A DNA stretch of 37,294 nucleotides from Methylococcaceae bacterium. GTDB lineage: Bacteria > Pseudomonadota > Gammaproteobacteria > Methylococcales > Methylomonadaceae. Below, piece by piece: positions 25,600 through 34,315 of this stretch. The translations under genes and the position numbers were made by a program. How positions within the stretch are numbered: position 1 is the first letter of the stretch; the number at the start of each line of letters is the position of its first letter. The stretch is taken from assembly GCA_947505105.1 (NCBI GenBank), contig CANNKG010000031.1, forward strand, positions 1 through 37,294. Direction: 5' to 3'. Below the pieces are notes generated by a model, which was not told the DNA's origin, searched no databases, and saw only the letters and a program-made list of their open reading frames with translations.

Positions 25600-25632
25600 G
25601 TCTCGTTCCCAAGCTAGAACTGGAAACGAGAC
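25600..25632. repeat. GTCTCGTTCCC palindromic repeat, third copy
   Basis: GTCTCGTTCC (25600-25609) with CAAGCTAGAACT and the opposing GGAAACGAGAC (25622-25632). One arm has drifted. It lies 8 bases from the end of the SCO-MauG gene, so it could act as its mRNA 3' hairpin. Confidence 0.7.
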
Positions 25633-25640
25633 AAACCAAC

Positions 25641-27545
25641 TCACTGCCGACTATCGCCAATCGGCGCCGCAAAGGCATCCGCCACTAAGGCTTTGACGTT
25701 GCTACCCGTCAGGCTGCTCAAGAAGTCAATCAAGTCGGCAATTTCCTGCGGCTTTAACCCCAAAGGTCTGATCAATGGATCGAGGTTTTCATTGGCAAAA
25801 CCACCCTGATTGTAAAACTGCACCACTTCTTCCAAAGTTGCCAACGAGCCATTATGCATGTAGGGCGCAGTCAGGCTGACGTTTCTGAGTGATGGCGTTT
25901 TATATTGCCAGCGATGCGCCGGATTTTGGGTGACTTCATAGTAGCCCAAATCGTTGGCTTTGGTTTCGGCGACCGACTGAATCAGTTCTTGTTTGATATC
26001 GACAAACACGCCCGGTGCGACCTGAACTTTACGCGCAGTCGGGGTTTTGTGCATCGATTGTTGATAGCCGATACCGGTATTGTGCAACTGCTGATCGGTG
26101 AATAAGGCTTGATCGGTGCCGATTTGATGACAATTCGTACAATTTGCCTTGCCACGAAATAATTCAAAGCCACGCTGCGCTGATGGCGTCAGCGCATCTG
26201 CCTCTTTGCCGAAATACCAGCGATCAAACGCTGAATCGGCAGAATTCAGCGCTCGTTCGTAACTTGCCAGCGCCATGCCGATAGTTTCCATCGTGGCTGG
26301 CTTGTCAAAAGCGTGTTCAAATAAGCCCTGATAATCGGGTTGCTGTTTAAGCTTGGCGATGACTTGTCCAATTGAGGGATTAGCCATTTCATTGGCCGCC
26401 AGTAACGGCCCCCACACTTGCTGTTCAAGCGTCGTTTCGCGCCCGTCATGAAACAGTTTTTGCGCAAAACCGACATTGTAGATCGTCGGAGCATTGCGCC
26501 GCACCGTTCGGCCCTCGATGCCGACCGAGGTCGCCATTTCGTTGCTGGTGAAACCTTGTTCAGGCACATGGCACATCGCGCATGAAAACGTGTTATTTAA
26601 AGACAAGCGCCGATCGTAAAACAATTTGCGTCCGAGCTGAATTTTGGCGTCGGTCAAGGGATTTTCCTCCGGCGTTGGCACCGGCGGCAAACCGAGTTGT
26701 GGGCGTTGCGCTTCTTGCAATAAATCCAGCGCCTGTCCCTTGCGATCAAGCAGCGCGATTGAATGGGTTTGATAGTCGGCTGAGGCATAGTTGGTTTTGT
26801 TGTCACCTGCCTGGTAAAGCTCGGCACTATTCAGCGCAGGACGAAGCGTTTCGGGCGTTTTTGAGGCATTCAGCAAGACGGTTTTTAAATCATTGATCAA
26901 GGTATCGGGATGCAGGAAAGTCACGCTGTAGATATTGCGAATTTGCTGCTGGCTGTCGATCAAGTAGACGCGCAGATCGTGATTGAAAGTGCCAGTGAAT
27001 TTACCCTCAGCGTCATAGACCTTCTGAATGTTCTGCGGGTAACGCGCCAGAATCGGCTCTAGTTCTTGTTCCGATTGCGTGGTTAAAAATTGCCAATCAA
27101 TTCCGTCGCCTTGCAGATTCTCGCCATAGACCCGCATACGTTCGGGCGTGTCGTGCTCGGGATTAAAGCTCAGGGTTAGTAAGCGCAATTGCTTTTGCAA
27201 TTCGGGCTCTTTAGCCAAACGCGCTTTTATTTTATGCAATACCATCGTTGCCAGCGGACAACCGTTGACATCACTACACGCCGAATAGATAAAACTTAGT
27301 AAAACAACTTTGCCGCGATAGAGTTGATGCAAAGTGGTACGCTGAGCATCGCTGGTCAGCACCGTACCGTCTCCGGCTTGGCCCAATACCGGCAAGGCAT
27401 AGCTGCCGGGGATGGGTGGCTGAAATTGCAGATTTTGATAGGCAGGCGCTAACTCAGGCGTGGCTTGTTGTTCCGCAAGCGCATTGATCGTGCAAATGCT
27501 TATTACAACGCTGAATATTATCTGCGTGAGCCTATGGGTCTGCAT
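25641..27545 (-). CDS. Fused SCO1-like copper chaperone / di-heme cytochrome c peroxidase (MauG-like)
   Basis: 634 residues: a signal peptide (1-24), then a SCO1/SenC thioredoxin-fold domain (about 45-225) and a di-heme CcpA/MauG domain (about 290-620). The SCO part has C90 and C96 (C-X5-C, longer than the usual C-X3-C) and the conserved H189 in FNHDLRVYLID. Heme sites are CAMCH (322-326) and CTNCH (469-473); APYMHNGS (561-568) supplies the Met common in peroxidases, where MauG has Tyr. Homologous separate genes accompany mtoX in other bacteria and are thought to mature or copper-load it. It follows mtoX after a stem-loop. Confidence 0.9.
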   Translation of the reverse strand: MQTHRLTQIIFSVVISICTINALAEQQATPELAPAYQNLQFQPPIPGSYALPVLGQAGDGTVLTSDAQRTTLHQLYRGKVVLLSFIYSACSDVNGCPLATMVLHKIKARLAKEPELQKQLRLLTLSFNPEHDTPERMRVYGENLQGDGIDWQFLTTQSEQELEPILARYPQNIQKVYDAEGKFTGTFNHDLRVYLIDSQQQIRNIYSVTFLHPDTLINDLKTVLLNASKTPETLRPALNSAELYQAGDNKTNYASADYQTHSIALLDRKGQALDLLQEAQRPQLGLPPVPTPEENPLTDAKIQLGRKLFYDRRLSLNNTFSCAMCHVPEQGFTSNEMATSVGIEGRTVRRNAPTIYNVGFAQKLFHDGRETTLEQQVWGPLLAANEMANPSIGQVIAKLKQQPDYQGLFEHAFDKPATMETIGMALASYERALNSADSAFDRWYFGKEADALTPSAQRGFELFRGKANCTNCHQIGTDQALFTDQQLHNTGIGYQQSMHKTPTARKVQVAPGVFVDIKQELIQSVAETKANDLGYYEVTQNPAHRWQYKTPSLRNVSLTAPYMHNGSLATLEEVVQFYNQGGFANENLDPLIRPLGLKPQEIADLIDFLSSLTGSNVKALVADAFAAPIGDSRQ

Positions 27546-27580
27546 ATCTTAATTCCTATCTTGTTCAGACGATAAACCTA

Positions 27581-27614
27581 AAAGCCTTGCCGGGCAGGAG
27601 CACAGCAAGGCTTT
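27581..27614 (-). terminator. Stem-loop between mtoX and the SCO-MauG gene
   Basis: AAAGCCTTGC (27581-27590) and GCAAGGCTTT (27605-27614) form a perfect 10-base stem with a 14-base loop. The minus-strand tail TAGGTTT is only moderately T-rich, so it may act as a partial terminator or mRNA stabiliser, lowering SCO-MauG expression relative to mtoX. Confidence 0.6.
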
Positions 27615-27621
27615 AATATCA

Positions 27622-29013
27622 CTACGGTTTTATAGCTGGTGGTGCGGCTTCACTTTTCGCGACATCATTTTTGACCGTATACAAGGAATACGCGCCAAAA
27701 CGCATTTGATGCGCTCGACCTAATTTTTCTTTAGTAAAGTCGATCGCGAATTGCTCTTTCAGTTTTTTGCCGTCCCAGGAATACGCTTTCAGGAATTGCT
27801 CATTATCCTGATTCTTCTTATCCCAATTCGCGAGCAACGATGAGGTGTAATACAGACGTTTGCCATCCCAACTTGAGGACACCATATTTAACTGTGCTCC
27901 GATTTTTTGCTCCATCACCTGTTTAGGTTTGAATGGATCGGTGATATCAAACGCGCGCGTTTTGCCGTCCATAAAGGTATTCACCCAGAGCATTTTGTCG
28001 TTACTTGAGATGGAAATATCCACCGGCAACGGGATTTTGCTTGGATCACCGATATCGGCGACTTCTTTGGCCTGCCAACCATTGTCTTTATCTTCGTAGA
28101 TCAACCAGATTTTGGAGGTCAATGCGGTGGTCGTGAAACAGTAATTGTGACTAGGGTCCCAGGCACAACGGATTTCAAGCGGCGCACCCGGCACGTCGAA
28201 AATCTTTTTCGGCTGTTTGGTATGTAAATCCCATTGCACGACGGTATTACCGAAACGCTTCATGGCTTCAGGATCGGCGAGCATTTTGCCGAAATCCATC
28301 ATATAGTTTGACCAGCCGGTAAACGCGGTGGTCAACATCAGGTTGCGCCGTGGCAGTACCCGAACATCGTAGCCGTAGCCATCGGCATATTTGCCGGTTT
28401 TAACTGCGCCACGCAAATCAGTATCAGTCGGCATCCAATGCGTTGCAACATATTCGCCTGCGTTGGTATATTCAACCAAGGCAGTCCGGCCACCGTGATC
28501 TTTATTATTGGACAATCCGGTAATCATGATCCGACCCGGCAAAGCGTAGGTAGAGTGCGGACCAACTACACCACCACTTTTATCGACAAAATCAGTAATC
28601 GTTTTGACCAACGTCGGTTTGGATGGATTGGTATGGACATCAAAGATAAATATTTTGTTGGTATCAAGGCCACCCGCCCATAAAAACTTACGATCATCGG
28701 TGAAATCGGAGTGATGCGCCTCGTTGCGGCCGCCAACCGATAAGGTATTGATCACCTTGCCGTATCGCGGTGATTTGGGATTCACATCGACCGTTACCAG
28801 TTTATCTTGTTCATCGCCCAAGCCTTCGACACCGAGTGTCCAGACATAAACAAAATCTTCCTGACCGGTAATCTTAGCCATGTAAGGTGATGCACACGTT
28901 TCATCGGCTTGGGCGTCGATGGTCATACCAAAACCCAAGGCCAGCGTGGAACAGGCGACCAGACTGGTTTTAAGTAATGTCTGCATGAAATTATTATTCT
29001 TGAGTTTGCTCAT
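27622..29013 (-). CDS. mtoX: Methanethiol oxidase (SBP56 family), periplasmic
   Basis: 463 residues from the ATG at 29013: a signal peptide (about 1-37, AQA-DETC) and a selenium-binding-protein-56 beta-propeller. Family blocks include RNEAHHSDFTDDRKFLWAGGLD, GPHSTYALPGRIMITG, VRVLPRRNLMLTTAFTGW, NMVSSSWDGKRLYYTSSLL and GRAHQMRFGAYSLY. The family enzyme oxidises methanethiol to formaldehyde, H2S and H2O2 and needs copper. The open frame extends to an in-frame ATG at 29073, but that 20-residue extension is unlike a signal peptide; AGAAGG precedes the chosen ATG. Neighbours DUF4242 (upstream) and SCO-MauG (downstream) fit an mto operon. Confidence 0.92.
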   Translation of the reverse strand: MSKLKNNNFMQTLLKTSLVACSTLALGFGMTIDAQADETCASPYMAKITGQEDFVYVWTLGVEGLGDEQDKLVTVDVNPKSPRYGKVINTLSVGGRNEAHHSDFTDDRKFLWAGGLDTNKIFIFDVHTNPSKPTLVKTITDFVDKSGGVVGPHSTYALPGRIMITGLSNNKDHGGRTALVEYTNAGEYVATHWMPTDTDLRGAVKTGKYADGYGYDVRVLPRRNLMLTTAFTGWSNYMMDFGKMLADPEAMKRFGNTVVQWDLHTKQPKKIFDVPGAPLEIRCAWDPSHNYCFTTTALTSKIWLIYEDKDNGWQAKEVADIGDPSKIPLPVDISISSNDKMLWVNTFMDGKTRAFDITDPFKPKQVMEQKIGAQLNMVSSSWDGKRLYYTSSLLANWDKKNQDNEQFLKAYSWDGKKLKEQFAIDFTKEKLGRAHQMRFGAYSLYTVKNDVAKSEAAPPAIKP

Positions 29014-29091
29014 ATCCTTCTCTCTTTTTAATTGTGGGGGTGAAACAACATGGTGCACGGGGTAGTTATGCAATAACTCCTTGAATTAAGC

Positions 29092-29364
29092 TTATTCAGC
29101 TCGGGTAGGATCGATAATGGTTTTCACCTGTTCGATACGATTGGCCGGAAAGCCACCTTGCTCAGCATGTTCTCGAATCGTCTCAGCATCGGGTGCCAAA
29201 TACAGGCAATAAATTTTGTTGTCGGTGACAAAACTTTCGAGCCATTGGATCTGTGGCCCCATCGCCTGTAAGATGCTACAGGACTTTTGTGAAATGGCTT
29301 GTAATTCTTCGGCACTTAATGCGCCAGCCCCTGGAATTTCGCGTTCAATAATAAATTTTGGCAT
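29092..29364 (-). CDS. DUF4242 family small protein
   Basis: 90 residues, no signal peptide. MPKFIIEREIPGAGALSAEELQAISQKSC, QIQWLESFVTDNKIYCLYLAPDAETIREHAEQGGFPANRIEQV and the ending DPTRAE match the DUF4242 (SCO4226-like ferredoxin-fold) family; a Streptomyces member binds nickel. Two cysteines (C29, C53) are present. It precedes mtoX by 78 bases on the same strand and has an operator-like site directly upstream, so it is probably the first gene of the mtoX transcript. Its role there is unknown. Confidence 0.82.
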   Translation of the reverse strand: MPKFIIEREIPGAGALSAEELQAISQKSCSILQAMGPQIQWLESFVTDNKIYCLYLAPDAETIREHAEQGGFPANRIEQVKTIIDPTRAE

Positions 29365-29379
29365 GTTTGACTCCTATAA

Positions 29380-29397
29380 TATATGACCGGTCGTCTT
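29380..29397. promoter_or_regulatory. Probable TetR operator upstream of the DUF4242-mtoX genes
   Basis: TATATGACCGGTCGTCTT, with the perfect core palindrome GACCGGTC at 29385-29392. It differs by one base from the site at 30016-30033, in front of tetR. Its centre lies about 25 bases from the DUF4242 start, where a repressor would block transcription. Confidence 0.75.
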
Positions 29398-29413
29398 CTT
29401 TTTAAATAAAAAA

Positions 29414-30007
29414 TTAGACGGTAAAATAATCGTCCAATAAATCCTCAATACACTCCTTCACGGGAGCAATCGATTGTTCGATTTTCATTCGTAGCAATGC
29501 GCCCTGCCAGCTATTTGCCAGCAAATCCGCCATGCGCCTCGCGGATCTATCGGTACGCACGCTGCCTTGTTGCTGGGCTTTGGCCAGCCCCACTTCAAGA
29601 AGATCTCGATAACGCTGCACAGCAGTTTTCAGGGCGATACGACAAACATCGCTAGTATCACCGATTTCACCCATTAAATTGCCTAACAAACAACCACCTT
29701 TAAAATCGCCTTGTTCCAGTTCCGCAATTAACTCGGCGAAATATAATCTTAAAGCGCTTAGGGCATCCAAGTTTGGATTGTTCAGATGCCCGGCCAAATG
29801 GTTAATAAATGGTTCGATGTAGTGATTGACCACTTCCGCCCCAAAGGCTTCCTTGCTGCCAAAGTAGTTATAAAATGACCCTTTGGGAATTTGGACAGTA
29901 TCCAAAATTTTTTTCAGACCCGTACCGTGATAGCCCTGCTCCATCAGCAAGCTAACGCCCTGATCGAGCAATTGTTCGCGTTTAATTTGTTTAGCTAATG
30001 TTGCCAT
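29414..30007 (-). CDS. TetR family transcriptional regulator
   Basis: 197 residues. The N-terminal helix-turn-helix is LLDQGVSLLMEQGYHGTGLKKILDTVQIPKGSFYNYFGSKEAFGAEVV (about 13-60). The C-terminal ligand domain has the KGGCLLGNLMGEIGD motif (about 102-116) with C105 in the position seen in NemR/AcuR-type thiol- or electrophile-sensing relatives, and a second cysteine C121. An operator-like site lies just upstream of its own start and a near-identical one before DUF4242-mtoX. It probably represses both and is relieved by a reactive sulfur or carbonyl compound (inference). Confidence 0.88.
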   Translation of the reverse strand: MATLAKQIKREQLLDQGVSLLMEQGYHGTGLKKILDTVQIPKGSFYNYFGSKEAFGAEVVNHYIEPFINHLAGHLNNPNLDALSALRLYFAELIAELEQGDFKGGCLLGNLMGEIGDTSDVCRIALKTAVQRYRDLLEVGLAKAQQQGSVRTDRSARRMADLLANSWQGALLRMKIEQSIAPVKECIEDLLDDYFTV

Positions 30008-30015
30008 GGAAAAAT

Positions 30016-30033
30016 TATATGACCAGTCGTCTT
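30016..30033. promoter_or_regulatory. Probable TetR autoregulatory operator
   Basis: TATATGACCAGTCGTCTT, 17 of 18 bases identical to the site at 29380-29397. It begins 9 bases upstream of the tetR ATG. Confidence 0.72.
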
Positions 30034-30053
30034 AATTTGCAAACAAATTTTTT

Positions 30054-30083
30054 GATCAGCCATGAAATTGATTCACGGCTGAC
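30054..30083. terminator. Stem-loop after cysH
   Basis: TCAGCCATG and CATGGCTGA-like arms (TCAGCC.TG / CA.GGCTGA, one mismatch) at 30055-30063 and 30074-30082, 14 bases after the cysH stop on the minus strand. The following tract is A/T-rich but not a pure U-run, so termination is uncertain. Confidence 0.4.
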
Positions 30084-30096
30084 CAAATTGATTAAA

Positions 30097-30825
30097 CTAG
30101 CTCAGCGCCTTGGCATTACCAGCATGCAAACCACATTCTTTTTTGGTACTATCTTCCCACCACCAGCGCCCCGCGCGCTCATGCTGATTAGGCAAGACCG
30201 GACGCGTGCACGGCTCACAACCGATACTGATATAGCCATGCCCATGCAATTCGTTAAACGGCACTTGGTAAGCTTCGATATGATCCCACACCTGCGCCGA
30301 GCTCCAATTTAACAAAGGATTAAACTTAAATAGTGGTTTCTCAGGCGTTCCAAAAGCACCATCCTGTTCAAGCTCCTGAAGATTCTGCCGAGTATCCAGA
30401 CTTTGATCTTTACGTTGCCCAGTAATCCAGGCATCCAAAGTTTTAAGCTTACGCCGCAACGGTTCTACCTTACGAAGGCTACAGCACTCCTGATGCCCAT
30501 CCTCATAAAAACTAAACAAGCCCTTTTGCTTAACAAAAATATCCAGCAATTCACGATCCGGCGTCAGTAATTCAATCTGAATCTGATAATGCTGACGAAC
30601 CTTATCAATAAACCGATAGGTTTCAGGATGCAAACGCCCGGTATCAAGACTGAAGACTTGAATGTCCTTGCGGATTGCGAGGGCGAGGTCAATCAACACC
30701 ACATCCTCTGCGCCACTGAACGAAATTGCAATATTGTCGAAACTTTCGAGCGCGGCTTTTAAAATCTTACGCGGATTTTTTCCGCTTAACTCAGTTTGCA
30801 TAGTAGCTAAATCAAAGGTACTCAT
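30097..30825 (-). CDS. cysH: Assimilatory adenylyl-sulfate reductase (CysH, iron-sulfur type)
   Basis: 242 residues. It reduces APS (or PAPS) to sulfite using thioredoxin or glutathione. The PP-loop is SFSGAEDV (35-42). Cysteines C114-C115 (QECCSLRKV) and C203/C206 (GCEPCTRP) bind a [4Fe-4S] cluster, the mark of APS reductases rather than the cluster-free PAPS enzyme of E. coli. The catalytic C231 is in KKECGLH. It starts 30 bases after gshA on the same strand, so the two are likely one operon joining sulfite and glutathione formation. Confidence 0.94.
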   Translation of the reverse strand: MSTFDLATMQTELSGKNPRKILKAALESFDNIAISFSGAEDVVLIDLALAIRKDIQVFSLDTGRLHPETYRFIDKVRQHYQIQIELLTPDRELLDIFVKQKGLFSFYEDGHQECCSLRKVEPLRRKLKTLDAWITGQRKDQSLDTRQNLQELEQDGAFGTPEKPLFKFNPLLNWSSAQVWDHIEAYQVPFNELHGHGYISIGCEPCTRPVLPNQHERAGRWWWEDSTKKECGLHAGNAKALS

Positions 30826-30855
30826 AGTGCTCTATATAAAGACTGTATTGAAAAA

Positions 30856-32442
30856 CTAACGCTGAGCAAAATAATTGCTCAAAAACGTATCGAATGAAAG
30901 TTGGTCAGTGCTTTCAATCGCCTTTTGCGCTTCAAGCGATTGCGTAGCCAGTGCGGTAAATTTTGCGGTAACCACGTCATCAAGCTTTAGCTCGGCAAAA
31001 TAATCGCGATTTTGTAAGGATTTACTTAGGGCAAAATCGGCAAAACACAGATTTTCTTCACGCATATCCGCCAGAATTCGGGCCGAAGGTGTCAAATCAG
31101 GATTTTGTACTGCCATTTTTTGAAGTTTGAGCGCTTTGGTATAAGGCCGCTCAGCAATACCGCCATCAAGCACCTCACAAAGTAAATGCATATCGTCCAG
31201 AATATTGCCCGCCCAATCCTTTAGCGTAATATTCTGCCCCAGCCGCTCCAATTCTAAACCCGGCTTCCGCCCGTAATGTGCAACAGCGAGCTGGTTTTTA
31301 TTATTCACCTGCTGCTCAGCACTTGAATACAAGGGACTTTCCTGCAGTAAACAATTTAACAGAAAGGCTTCAAGAAAATAAGCCGTACTCTGGTCGACGC
31401 CTAAGGGATGATATAAATTATTGTCGAGCGAACGCATCTCAACATAGCGAACCCCACGTTTTTGCAAGGCTAAGGTCGGTTTTTCACCAGAATTAATGAT
31501 TTGTTTTGGCCGAATCGTGCCGTAAAATTCATTCTCAATTTGCAAGATATTGCTGTTGAGCTGTTGATATTCTCCGTCCACTTTTACGCCGATTTTTTCA
31601 TACTCGGGATAAGGTGTACTGATCGCTTCACTCAATGTCTCAACATAACCTTCCAGACTATTAAAATCGACACGCAAACCTTCTTGATTTTTACTTTTGT
31701 AACCGATATCACTCATGCGTAACGAGGTCGCATACGGGTGATAGAGAGTTGAGGCGTTAAATTCATCAAAATGCGTGATTAGTTCAGGACGACTGCCGAA
31801 AAAGCTTTTGCAGATCGCTGGCGACGCACCAAAAAGATATAACACCAGCCAACCGATGCGTTGAAAATTACGAATCAATCCAAAATACGCCTGATTGATA
31901 AAGGTTTGCAAATCGGTATCAGCAGAACTCACCTGATGTAAAAACACCCATAAAGCGTCAGGCACTGAATAGTTAAAATGAATGCCCGCAATAGCCTGCA
32001 TGCTCCGCCCATAACGATGCCATAAACCGCGCCGATAAATGTGTTTCATTTTACCGATATTCGAGGCTCCATATTCGGCGATCGGAATACTCAAATCGCC
32101 ATCAATCCCACACGGCATACTGGTCGCAAGCAATAATTCATGATCGAGCTTTGTATAAACAAACTGATGAATTTGCTCAAGGTAAGTCAAGGTTTCCAGA
32201 ACATTTGCAAACGGCGGCGTAATAAACTCCAATAACGCTTCGGAATAATCGGTAGTAATTGAAGCATGCGCCAATGCCGACCCTAATGCGACCGGATGTG
32301 GCGTTCGAGCAATCATTCCGAACTCAGAAATGCGCAAACTTTCCCTTTCGATGCCTTTTAATCCGCCAATAAGCAGTGATTGTTGATGATGGTCGAGCAA
32401 ACATTGTAAACGGTCGCTCGCTTGGTAATTAAGTCTTGGCAT
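30856..32442 (-). CDS. gshA: Glutamate-cysteine ligase (E. coli-type)
   Basis: 528 residues, full length for the gammaproteobacterial GshA class. It joins glutamate and cysteine to give gamma-glutamylcysteine, the first step to glutathione. The active-site region GLKGIERESLR is at about 27-37, followed by TDYSEALLEFITPP, GIHFNYSVP and RYVEMRSLDNN. The ATG at 32442 is clear but lacks a Shine-Dalgarno. A perfect TATAAT -10 lies ~40 bases upstream. Co-transcribed with cysH downstream; no gshB is in the window. Confidence 0.95.
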   Translation of the reverse strand: MPRLNYQASDRLQCLLDHHQQSLLIGGLKGIERESLRISEFGMIARTPHPVALGSALAHASITTDYSEALLEFITPPFANVLETLTYLEQIHQFVYTKLDHELLLATSMPCGIDGDLSIPIAEYGASNIGKMKHIYRRGLWHRYGRSMQAIAGIHFNYSVPDALWVFLHQVSSADTDLQTFINQAYFGLIRNFQRIGWLVLYLFGASPAICKSFFGSRPELITHFDEFNASTLYHPYATSLRMSDIGYKSKNQEGLRVDFNSLEGYVETLSEAISTPYPEYEKIGVKVDGEYQQLNSNILQIENEFYGTIRPKQIINSGEKPTLALQKRGVRYVEMRSLDNNLYHPLGVDQSTAYFLEAFLLNCLLQESPLYSSAEQQVNNKNQLAVAHYGRKPGLELERLGQNITLKDWAGNILDDMHLLCEVLDGGIAERPYTKALKLQKMAVQNPDLTPSARILADMREENLCFADFALSKSLQNRDYFAELKLDDVVTAKFTALATQSLEAQKAIESTDQLSFDTFLSNYFAQR

Positions 32443-32484
32443 AAAGTTGAGTTTTCGTACTCACGATTTAAATGATAACCTACT

Positions 32485-32512
32485 ATTATACAAGGTATTG
32501 AGATTGACACAA
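32485..32512 (-). promoter_or_regulatory. Candidate promoter for gshA-cysH
   Basis: On the minus strand TATAAT (32485-32490) has TTGTGT 16 bases upstream (32507-32512). The -10 is perfect, the -35 poor. It lies 43 bases before the gshA start codon. Confidence 0.4.
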
Positions 32513-32666
32513 AAGCGAAAATCGAATAACCCAACCCGTTACGCTTCTCATAAATCAAGACCAATCAAGTATTTACTCCACCGTCAATAGCCCACTATCT
32601 TGAAAAGACAAGGGTTTGGATATTCAGTTATAATTGAATGTTTACAACGAATCATCAAAATCAAGC

Positions 32667-34247
32667 ATGTCAGAAATCCTTTCAGAATTACAACGACGCC
32701 GAACTTTTGCCATCATTTCCCACCCAGACGCCGGAAAAACCACCTTAACCGAAAAATTATTGTTATTCGGAGGCGCCATCCAGTTAGCTGGAAGTGTCAA
32801 AGGTCGAAAAGCGGCGCGCCATGCAACCTCGGACTGGATGGAAATGGAGAAGCAACGCGGGATTTCGGTCACCACGTCGGTCATGCAATTCGAGCACAAA
32901 AATAGCGTGATCAATCTTCTCGATACACCAGGCCACGAAGACTTTTCCGAAGACACTTACCGCACCCTGACCGCCGTTGATTCTGCCCTCATGGTCATTG
33001 ATGTTGCCAAGGGCGTTGAGGATAGAACGATTAAATTGATGGAAGTGTGTCGTTTACGCGCTACGCCTATTTTGACCTTCATCAACAAATTAGACCGAGA
33101 AGGCCGCGAACCGATCGAACTGATGGACGAAGTTGAATCAGTCTTAAAAATCCAATGCGCACCAATGACTTGGCCGATTGGCATGGGTAAGCGCTTCAAA
33201 GGCGTTTATCACCTTTATAAGGATGAAATTCACTTATTCAGCGCCCAACATGGTGGCCGAATTGCTGAAGCTCAAGTCATTAAAGGCTTATTCAACCCAC
33301 AACTCGATGAATTATTAAAATATCAAGCTCAAGAATTGCGCGATGAAATTGACTTGGTAAAAGGCGCAAGTCATGAATTTGATTTAGAGGCCTACTTGGC
33401 CGGAACCCTGACGCCGGTTTTTTTCGGCTCAGCGATCAACAACTTCGGCATCATCGAATTACTTGACGCCTTCGCCGAATTCGCTCCTTCGCCCCGCCCT
33501 CGCGCAACGGAACAACGATCAGTAAATCCGGAGGAAGCCAACTTTAGCGGCTTTGTTTTCAAAGTGCAGGCCAATATGGACCCCGCTCACCGTGATCGAA
33601 TCGCATTTTTAAGAGTCTGCTCTGGAAAATTCGACAAAGGTATGAAATTAAATCATGTTCGAATCGGCAAGAATATTCAGGTCGCCAATGCGATTACCTT
33701 TCAGGCCGACAGTCGAAAAAATGTCGAAGAAGCCTTTCCGGGCGATATTATCGGCTTGCATAATCACGGTACCATCCAGGTCGGCGATACCTTTACCCAA
33801 GGTGAAGCGCTAAAATATGGTGGCATTCCCTATTTTGCACCGGAATTATTTCGCCGAGTCGTCCTAAAGGACCCGCTTCGCGCCAAAGCGCTGCAAAAGG
33901 GTCTCGTACAACTGACCGAAGAAGGCGCAACCCAGTTATTCAAACCTCTGAAAAACAATGACCTCATCCTGGGTGCCGTGGGTATTCTGCAGTTTGATGT
34001 CACAGCCTTTCGCCTGAAAGATGAATATAACGTCGAATGTGCTTACGATAATGTAGCCGTTAACACAGCGCGCTGGGTCAGCTCAGAAAACCCCGTAAAA
34101 CTTGAAGAATTCAAACGTAAAGCATTTGAAAACCTAGCCGAAGACGGCGGCGGCTATTTAGTGTATTTGGCCAACAGCCGCGTTAACCTTCAACTTACTC
34201 AGGAACGCTGGCCGGACATCAAATTTAGCGCTACCCGCGAGCTTTAG
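32667..34247 (+). CDS. prfC: Peptide chain release factor 3
   Basis: 526 residues, a ribosome-associated GTPase that recycles RF1/RF2. G1 is SHPDAGKTT (18-26), G3 DTPGHEDF (86-93) and G4 NKLD (140-143). The RF3-specific domain then follows to FSATREL. The open frame continues upstream to a TTG at 32634, but [26 protein letters not shown] aligns with other PrfC N termini, so the ATG at 32667 is used. Its upstream region (32443-32666) is shared with divergent gshA. Confidence 0.96.
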   Translation: MSEILSELQRRRTFAIISHPDAGKTTLTEKLLLFGGAIQLAGSVKGRKAARHATSDWMEMEKQRGISVTTSVMQFEHKNSVINLLDTPGHEDFSEDTYRTLTAVDSALMVIDVAKGVEDRTIKLMEVCRLRATPILTFINKLDREGREPIELMDEVESVLKIQCAPMTWPIGMGKRFKGVYHLYKDEIHLFSAQHGGRIAEAQVIKGLFNPQLDELLKYQAQELRDEIDLVKGASHEFDLEAYLAGTLTPVFFGSAINNFGIIELLDAFAEFAPSPRPRATEQRSVNPEEANFSGFVFKVQANMDPAHRDRIAFLRVCSGKFDKGMKLNHVRIGKNIQVANAITFQADSRKNVEEAFPGDIIGLHNHGTIQVGDTFTQGEALKYGGIPYFAPELFRRVVLKDPLRAKALQKGLVQLTEEGATQLFKPLKNNDLILGAVGILQFDVTAFRLKDEYNVECAYDNVAVNTARWVSSENPVKLEEFKRKAFENLAEDGGGYLVYLANSRVNLQLTQERWPDIKFSATREL

Positions 34248-34315
34248 GGCTTTTCTTATTTATCAATTTTCTCAATGGGCATTTTGCCCTTTCCCAATAT
34301 CTCTATAGGTGAACA

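Noticed and set aside
29014-29073. N-terminal extension of mtoX
   Set aside because: The added residues (MHNYPVHHVVSPPQLKREKD) are not signal-like, and the ATG at 29013 begins a proper signal peptide.
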